A stretch of 6,049 nt of DNA, taken from contig SCQZ01000119.1 in NCBI GenBank assembly GCA_004299665.1, positions 1 to 6,049 on the forward strand, written 5' to 3'. Below, in pieces: positions 1-6,049 of the stretch. Both the position numbers and the translations under genes were made by a program. Position 1 is the stretch's first letter. Every line of letters starts with the position of its first letter. Origin of the DNA: Jatrophihabitans sp. GTDB lineage: Bacteria; Actinomycetota; Actinomycetes; Mycobacteriales; Jatrophihabitantaceae. Below the pieces are notes generated by a model, which saw nothing but the letters and a program-made list of their open reading frames with translations, ran no database searches and was not told where the DNA came from.

Positions 1-72
1 GGGGCCGCTGAGCAGGCCCGTGGCGTAGGCTGGACGGCGTTTCGGTCCTCACGAGCGGCAGGGAGTTCGGTC

Positions 73-387
73 ATGGGCGGATGGGACGCACCCTGGCACT
101 GGGTGGTGGTCGCCGTGGTCGTGATCGCCCTGGTCGGGTACAAGAAGCTGCCGGATGCGGCACGTTCGGTGGGCCGCTCGTTGCGGATCTTCAAGACCGA
201 GATCAAGGGCATGACCGGTGACGACAAGGCCCGTGAGGGCGCCGGTGACGGTGCCGCCGACGCTGCGCCTCGTGCCCTGCCGCGTGCCGAGATCGTTCCG
301 CCACCCGGCGCCGCACCCGCGGCCGACCGGCCGCGGCCGCGGCCGGCGCCCACCCCGGGTGCCGACCGCAACGTCGACGCCGGCTGA
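73..387 (+). CDS. tatA: Sec-independent protein translocase subunit TatA/TatE-like
   Basis: This 104-residue protein has TatA architecture. A very short N-terminus leads into a single membrane helix (about residues 7-22, WHWVVVAVVVIALVGY), followed by the amphipathic helix with the family signature KKLPDAARSVGRSLRIFK (about residues 24-41). The rest is an acidic, then Ala/Pro/Arg-rich, disordered tail. TatA family proteins oligomerise in the cytoplasmic membrane and form the pore through which folded twin-arginine substrates pass, together with TatC and TatB. The ATG at 73 is preceded by GGGAG (61-65). The frame is open back to the window edge, but TatA proteins start just before the membrane helix. 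The hinge between helices is usually Phe-Gly and reads Val-Gly here. No tatB or tatC is in the window, and the gene is convergent with lexA, so this may be a stand-alone or additional TatA copy. Family assignment is firm; its role as the main TatA is inferred. Confidence 0.88.
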   Translation: MGGWDAPWHWVVVAVVVIALVGYKKLPDAARSVGRSLRIFKTEIKGMTGDDKAREGAGDGAADAAPRALPRAEIVPPPGAAPAADRPRPRPAPTPGADRNVDAG

Positions 388-400
388 GGGCCGACGCGGG

Positions 401-433
401 CCGCGGTGACCGCCCCGGTCCGGGCGCTCGCGG
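401..433. terminator. Possible bidirectional terminator hairpin between tatA and lexA
   Basis: The 47-bp gap between the two convergent stop codons can fold into a GC-only structure. CCGCG (401-405) pairs with CGCGG (429-433), and an inner stem CGCCC (411-415) pairs with GGGCG (422-426) around a six-base loop. There is no T-tract on either strand. This is common for actinobacterial hairpin terminators but also weakens the call. Confidence 0.3.
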
Positions 434-434
434 T

Positions 435-1214
435 TCACAGCTTGCGCAGTACGGCCACCACGCGCCCGAGGATGGTCGCGTCGTCCCCGGCGATGGGGGA
501 GTAGGCGGGGTTGTGGGGCATCAGCCACACGTGCCCGCCGCGCCGCTGCAGCGTCTTGACCGTCGCCTCGCCGTCGATCATGGCGGCCACGATCGTGCCG
601 TTGTCGGCGTCCTGCTGCTGGCGCACGGCCACCCAGTCGCCGTCTGAGATCGCCGCCTCGATCATCGAGTCGCCCGCGACGCGCAGCAAGAACAGCGTCC
701 CCTCACCGACGACCTCCCTGGGCAGCGGGAAGACGTCCTCGATCATCTCCTCCGCCAGGATCGGGCCGCCGGCGGCGATGCGGCCGACCACCGGCACGAA
801 GACCGGGCTGCCGGAACCGGCCGCCTCGCCGGACAGGGCCAGGGCGCGGCGGGCGGCCTTCGGCCGGGCCGCGCCGCCCCCGCTGCGTACGTCGACCGCC
901 CGCGGCCGGTTGGGATCCTTGCGCAGGAAGCCCTTGCGCTCGAGCATCGTCAACTGGTGCGCGACGCTGGAGGTCGAGGCGAGGCCGGCCAGCTCGCAGA
1001 TCTCGCGGATGCTCGGCGGATACCCCCGCTGCTCCACCGAGTCGCGGATGACGTCCAGGATCGCCTGCTGGCGGCGGGTGAGCCCCGTGACGGGATCGGG
1101 CAACTCGGTGACCTTGGGCCGCCCCGGCCTGCGCCGCGGCGGCGCGGTGGCGTAGGGCGCCAGCGGGGGCTGCTCCTGCGCTGCGTCCACGTCCTTGTTC
1201 GACTTCCTCGCCAT
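435..1214 (-). CDS. lexA: LexA, SOS-response transcriptional repressor (S24 peptidase family)
   Basis: LexA binds SOS operators and represses DNA-damage genes. RecA filaments on single-stranded DNA trigger its self-cleavage. The 259-residue protein has a basic, disordered N-terminal extension (1-43), then the LexA winged-helix DNA-binding domain (about 44-110, recognition region around SIREICELAGLASTSSVAHQ). A linker leads to the peptidase domain (about 137-259). The autocleavage site is Ala148-Gly149 in GRIAAGGP. The catalytic Ser183 lies in GDSMIEA and the catalytic Lys220 in ATVKTL, so the protein should be self-cleavable. The ATG at 1214 was chosen because GGGAG lies 6 bases upstream on the minus strand and because a longer frame, up to 1766, would run through the divergent LysM gene. 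A LexA-type box overlaps the predicted -35 element, so autoregulation is likely. lexA next to a LysM gene and nrdR is the typical actinobacterial arrangement. Confidence 0.97.
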   Translation of the reverse strand: MARKSNKDVDAAQEQPPLAPYATAPPRRRPGRPKVTELPDPVTGLTRRQQAILDVIRDSVEQRGYPPSIREICELAGLASTSSVAHQLTMLERKGFLRKDPNRPRAVDVRSGGGAARPKAARRALALSGEAAGSGSPVFVPVVGRIAAGGPILAEEMIEDVFPLPREVVGEGTLFLLRVAGDSMIEAAISDGDWVAVRQQQDADNGTIVAAMIDGEATVKTLQRRGGHVWLMPHNPAYSPIAGDDATILGRVVAVLRKL

Positions 1215-1277
1215 ACCCGGCTCCCGTCCTCGCGACCGCGTGCGCGGCTCCGCCCCAGCGGCGTTCGATTCCTCCCG

Positions 1278-1305
1278 ACCATAGCGGCGTCCGCGCGGCT
1301 GGCAA
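1278..1305 (-). promoter_or_regulatory. Predicted lexA promoter (-35 TTGCCA, -10 TATGGT)
   Basis: Read on the minus strand, TTGCCA (plus-strand 1300-1305) is followed after 16 bp by TATGGT (plus-strand 1278-1283). These match five of six and four of six consensus sigma-70-type positions. The element sits about 65 bp upstream of the lexA start, and its -35 hexamer overlaps the LexA-like operator at 1303-1316, which fits autorepression. Confidence 0.5.
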
Positions 1306-1316
1306 ACACATGTTCG
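1303..1316. promoter_or_regulatory. LexA operator (SOS box) at the lexA promoter
   Basis: The 14-mer CAAACACATGTTCG matches the Gram-positive/actinobacterial SOS box CGAAC-N4-GTTCG at all constrained positions except one (CAAAC instead of CGAAC). It is 89 bp upstream of the lexA start codon and overlaps the predicted lexA -35 hexamer. The right half-site GTTC is immediately followed by GAAC, giving a palindromic GTTCGAAC at 1312-1319. Confidence 0.72.
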
Positions 1317-1382
1317 AACGACACGCCGGGAAGCGTGGAAATTGTCGGAGCCTGCTGGTACACATTCGCTCAGACGTTCTAT

Positions 1383-1396
1383 CGAACGGCTGTTCG
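1383..1396. promoter_or_regulatory. LexA operator (SOS box) upstream of the LysM gene
   Basis: CGAACGGCTGTTCG is a perfect CGAAC-N4-GTTCG SOS box that ends 17 bp before the start codon of the LysM gene. An additional half-site upstream (GTTC at 1376-1379) gives three GTTC/GAAC half-sites at even 8-bp steps. The box lies between the start codon and any upstream promoter, so bound LexA would block transcription initiation or early elongation. Confidence 0.8.
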
Positions 1397-1413
1397 CCAC
1401 CGAGGAGGACACC

Positions 1414-1806
1414 ATGGCCGCAGCGCTCGACCTCGCCACCCCGTTCCCGTCGTCGCCCGCCGGCGCCGCGCGCCCGGGCGGCGACCTGGCGGCGGTCGTG
1501 CCGCTGTTCGCCCCGGCCGATCGCGCACCGCTGCGGCTCACCCGGCGTGGCCGGTGGGTCGTGTCGGTGCTGGTGCTCGCGCTGGCGCTCGCATTGGTGT
1601 CGCTCGCCGCGCGTTCGGCCCCGGCACCGGCGCCCGCGGGAAAGGCGCCCGCGGTCGTGACCGTGCAGGTCGGGGACACGCTGTGGTCCATCGCGTCACA
1701 GGTGGCGCCCGGTACCGACCCGCGTGCCGAGGTCGATGCGCTGCAGCGGTTGAACCACCTCGCCACGGTGGACCTGGCGCCCGGTCAGGTGCTGCGGACC
1801 CGCTGA
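1414..1806 (+). CDS. Small membrane-anchored LysM protein, probable SOS-induced cell-division regulator (Rv2719c/ChiZ-like position)
   Basis: The 130-residue product has an Ala/Pro-rich cytoplasmic N-terminus (1-47), one hydrophobic membrane segment (about 48-66, following RRGRW), a short Pro/Ala linker, and one C-terminal LysM domain (about 81-129). The LysM domain begins with the typical VTVQVGDTLWSIA motif. LysM domains bind peptidoglycan, so the domain should face the wall. The ATG at 1414 has GAGGAGG (1402-1408) five bases upstream. A TTG start further upstream would place the SOS box inside the gene. The position next to lexA, the SOS box just upstream, and the TM-plus-LysM architecture match M. 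tuberculosis Rv2719c (ChiZ) and functionally resemble Bacillus YneA, both DNA-damage-induced proteins affecting cell division. No enzymatic catalytic motif is visible, so a hydrolase activity cannot be claimed. The division role is inferred from context. Confidence 0.85.
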   Translation: MAAALDLATPFPSSPAGAARPGGDLAAVVPLFAPADRAPLRLTRRGRWVVSVLVLALALALVSLAARSAPAPAPAGKAPAVVTVQVGDTLWSIASQVAPGTDPRAEVDALQRLNHLATVDLAPGQVLRTR

Positions 1807-1809
1807 CCG

Positions 1810-1837
1810 CGGCAGGCGCGCGCCGCGCGTCGTGCCG
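1810..1837 (+). terminator. Possible hairpin terminator after the LysM gene
   Basis: Starting 3 bp after the stop codon, CGGCA (1810-1814) pairs with TGCCG (1833-1837). An inner stem CGCGC (1817-1821) pairs with GCGCG (1825-1829) around a three-base loop. No T-tract follows. The location directly after the gene supports a termination role, but the high GC content makes chance pairing possible. Confidence 0.38.
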
Positions 1838-1912
1838 TCCGGGCCGTGACGTGCGACACGCGGGCCGCGCTTGCGTACTTGCGGAACTGCGCTGTCCGTT
1901 CTAGCGTGGCAA

Positions 1913-1928
1913 ACCCAAGATATAGTAG
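1913..1928. promoter_or_regulatory. NrdR-box-like operator overlapping a -10 element (TATAGT) upstream of nrdR
   Basis: ACCCAAGATATAGTAG fits the known NrdR box (acaCwAtATaTwGtgt) at nine of the ten core positions (CAAGATATAG). The AT-rich core stands out in a very GC-rich region. TATAGT (1921-1926) is a five-of-six match to a -10 hexamer, so a repressor bound here would cover the promoter. No convincing -35 is visible 16-19 bp upstream. NrdR boxes usually come in pairs about three helical turns apart, and I see only this one clear copy. The known role of NrdR, repression of ribonucleotide reductase genes, and the two genes downstream make an autoregulatory operator plausible. Confidence 0.55.
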
Positions 1929-1942
1929 TTACAGCACTGTAA
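1929..1942. repeat. 14-bp inverted repeat TTACAG-CA-CTGTAA next to the nrdR -10 element
   Basis: This is a perfect 6-bp inverted repeat with a two-base spacer, beginning three bases after the predicted -10 hexamer and so covering the probable transcription start. It does not fit the NrdR, LexA or DnaA consensus. It looks like an operator for an unidentified dimeric regulator, or could form a small stem at the 5' end of the transcript. Confidence 0.45.
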
Positions 1943-2010
1943 GTCGTCCACAGGTTGGGTTTGGTTGTCCACCGCGCCGGGCGTCGGTCCACACCGTCGT
2001 CCACAGGTTG
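1943..2010 (+). repeat. 15-bp exact direct repeat GTCGTCCACAGGTTG, 53 bp apart
   Basis: The same 15-mer occurs at 1943-1957 and 1996-2010, a period of 53 bp (about five helical turns). Each copy contains one DnaA-box-like nonamer followed by GGTTG. The conservation beyond the nonamer suggests either a duplication or an extended binding site. Confidence 0.8.
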
Positions 2011-2028
2011 TCGACAACGCGGTCCACA
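1944..2028 (+). promoter_or_regulatory. Cluster of five DnaA-box-like sequences upstream of nrdR
   Basis: Five nonamers resemble the actinobacterial DnaA box TTGTCCACA, all on the plus strand: TCGTCCACA (1944-1952), TTGTCCACC (1965-1973), CGGTCCACA (1985-1993), TCGTCCACA (1997-2005) and CGGTCCACA (2020-2028). Three have one mismatch and two have two. Start-to-start distances are 21, 20, 12 and 23 bp, close to whole helical turns. They lie downstream of the predicted -10 and upstream of the nrdR ribosome binding site, in the presumed 5' leader. DnaA is known to control nrd transcription in E. coli. A similar role here is inferred. Confidence 0.5.
2007..2018. repeat. Perfect 12-bp palindrome GTTGTCGACAAC
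   Basis: The palindrome overlaps the end of the second 15-bp repeat and lies between two DnaA-box-like sites in the nrdR leader. It could be an operator half-pair for a dimeric protein or an incidental product of the repeat. No regulator is recognised. Confidence 0.4.
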
Positions 2029-2094
2029 GCCGGCCCCGAGGTGGCGACCCAGCGGATCGCACGTTTGCGAGACCGAGAGGAGGCGATCGGGCCG

Positions 2095-2556
2095 ATGCGA
2101 TGCCCCTACTGCCGCCACCCCGACTCGCGCGTCGTCGACTCCCGGGAGCAGGACGAGGGCCAGGTCATCCGCCGCCGGCGCGCCTGCCCTGACTGCGGCC
2201 GCCGGTTCACGACGGTCGAGGAGGCGACGCTCGCGGTGATCAAGCGCAGCGGCGTCACCGAACCGTTCAGCCGCACCAAGGTCGCCAACGGGGTGCGCCG
2301 CGCATGCCAGGGCCGGCCGGTGGACGAGGACGCACTGGCCCAACTCGCCCAGGCCGTCGAGGAGACGATCCGCGCCACCGGCGTCGCCGAGGTGCCCAGC
2401 GACGAGGTCGGGCTGGCCATCCTGGGGCCGCTGCAGGAACTGGACGAGGTCGCCTACCTGCGCTTCGCCAGCGTCTACCGCGCCTTCACCAGCGCCGACG
2501 ACTTCGCCAAGGCGATCGCCGAACTGCGCGCCCCCGAGCACCGCCCGTCGCCCTGA
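2095..2556 (+). CDS. nrdR: NrdR, nucleotide-sensing repressor of ribonucleotide reductase genes
   Basis: NrdR is a zinc-ribbon/ATP-cone repressor that binds ATP and dATP and shuts off nrd operons when dATP is high. The 153-residue product has the usual family length. It begins MRCPYC, and the zinc ribbon ligands are Cys3, Cys6, Cys31 and Cys34 (CPDC). The basic stretch RRRRACPDCGRRFTT belongs to the DNA-binding part. The ATP-cone follows (about 46-136, from VIKRSG to RFASVYRAF). The start at 2095 is fixed by the conserved MRCPYC. AGGAGG (2078-2083) precedes it with a rather long 11-base spacer. A 5-bp stem, TCGCA/TGCGA (2057-2070), lies just upstream. nrdJ follows after 82 bp on the same strand with no clear terminator, so nrdR-nrdJ is probably one transcript that NrdR itself represses through the box at 1913-1928. 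Confidence 0.97.
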   Translation: MRCPYCRHPDSRVVDSREQDEGQVIRRRRACPDCGRRFTTVEEATLAVIKRSGVTEPFSRTKVANGVRRACQGRPVDEDALAQLAQAVEETIRATGVAEVPSDEVGLAILGPLQELDEVAYLRFASVYRAFTSADDFAKAIAELRAPEHRPSP

Positions 2557-2620
2557 TCGCCCGCCTGATCCCCCCGCTTGATCGACCCGCGCCGCCGCAC
2601 CACCTGACCCCGTCCGTCCC

Positions 2621-2629
2621 GAGGAAGGA
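2621..2629 (+). promoter_or_regulatory. Ribosome binding site of nrdJ
   Basis: GAGGAAGGA lies 9 bases before the ATG at 2639 and fixes the nrdJ start. The 82-bp spacer between nrdR and nrdJ is C-rich and shows no hairpin-plus-T-tract and no room for a cobalamin riboswitch, which supports co-transcription. Confidence 0.75.
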
Positions 2630-2638
2630 ACCCCGCCC

Positions 2639-6049
<3,411 letters not shown>

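Noticed and set aside
1342..1413. TTG start giving the LysM protein 24 extra residues
   Set aside because: The SOS box would fall inside the gene, and no ribosome binding site is seen. The ATG at 1414 has GAGGAGG at 5 bases.
1215..1766. N-terminal extension of LexA to a 443-residue protein
   Set aside because: It would run through the divergent LysM gene, both SOS boxes and the predicted lexA promoter. The ATG at 1214 has a good Shine-Dalgarno sequence and gives a normal LexA length range.
957..1904. A 315-codon plus-strand open frame
   Set aside because: It overlaps lexA antisense, the LexA/LysM operators and the LysM gene in another frame. The product is Arg/Pro/Gly-rich without a recognisable domain.
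1944..2028. Replication origin based on DnaA-box-like sites
   Set aside because: There are only five imperfect sites and no dnaA/dnaN neighbours, and the region is directly followed by nrdR. A regulatory role fits better than oriC.
1846..2094. N-terminal extension of NrdR to 236 residues
   Set aside because: NrdR proteins start with the zinc-ribbon MRCP/MKCP sequence. The extension covers the promoter and repeat region.
1807..2094. Cobalamin riboswitch for the B12-dependent reductase
   Set aside because: I looked for a B12-box-like GCCACTG core and found none; the only near match is GCACTG within the short palindrome. The nrdR-nrdJ spacer is too short to hold one.

Overview
The window comes from a high-GC actinobacterium. 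Third codon positions are almost always G or C, Shine-Dalgarno sequences are strong, and the gene order lexA / small LysM protein / nrdR is the conserved actinobacterial one (Rv2720-Rv2719c-Rv2718c in Mycobacterium tuberculosis). The adjacent nrdJ matches streptomycete-type nrdR-nrdJ loci. I cannot assign a genus from the sequence alone.

Layout. A short tatA-type gene (73-387, +) is convergent with lexA (435-1214, -). The lexA upstream region is divergent from a small membrane-anchored LysM gene (1414-1806, +). It carries two LexA-type operators, one over the lexA promoter and one just upstream of the LysM gene. A 288-bp intergenic region (1807-2094) then holds a probable hairpin, a -10 element overlapped by an NrdR-box-like sequence, a 14-bp palindrome, and five same-strand DnaA-box-like sequences including a 15-bp exact direct repeat. 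Next come nrdR (2095-2556, +) and, 82 bp later, nrdJ (2639 to beyond the window, +), encoding the adenosylcobalamin-dependent (class II) ribonucleotide reductase.

The most striking element is a 429-residue in-frame intein with a LAGLIDADG homing endonuclease (4316-5602). It splits nrdJ exactly within the substrate-phosphate-binding loop APTG/TI. All first-order splicing residues are present (Cys1, block B TxxH, terminal His-Asn, Thr+1), but the block F histidine is replaced by valine. Its codon use differs sharply from both exteins: about 11% of its codons end in A/T against about 2%. Part of this signature spills over the last six codons before the insertion, which suggests relatively recent homing with co-conversion of flanking DNA.

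Together the genes form a DNA-damage and dNTP-supply module. LexA represses itself and probably a cell-envelope/division checkpoint protein. NrdR senses nucleotides and probably represses nrdR-nrdJ. NrdJ makes deoxyribonucleotides, and its activity depends on protein splicing. DnaA-box-like sites in front of nrdR suggest a possible coupling to replication initiation.
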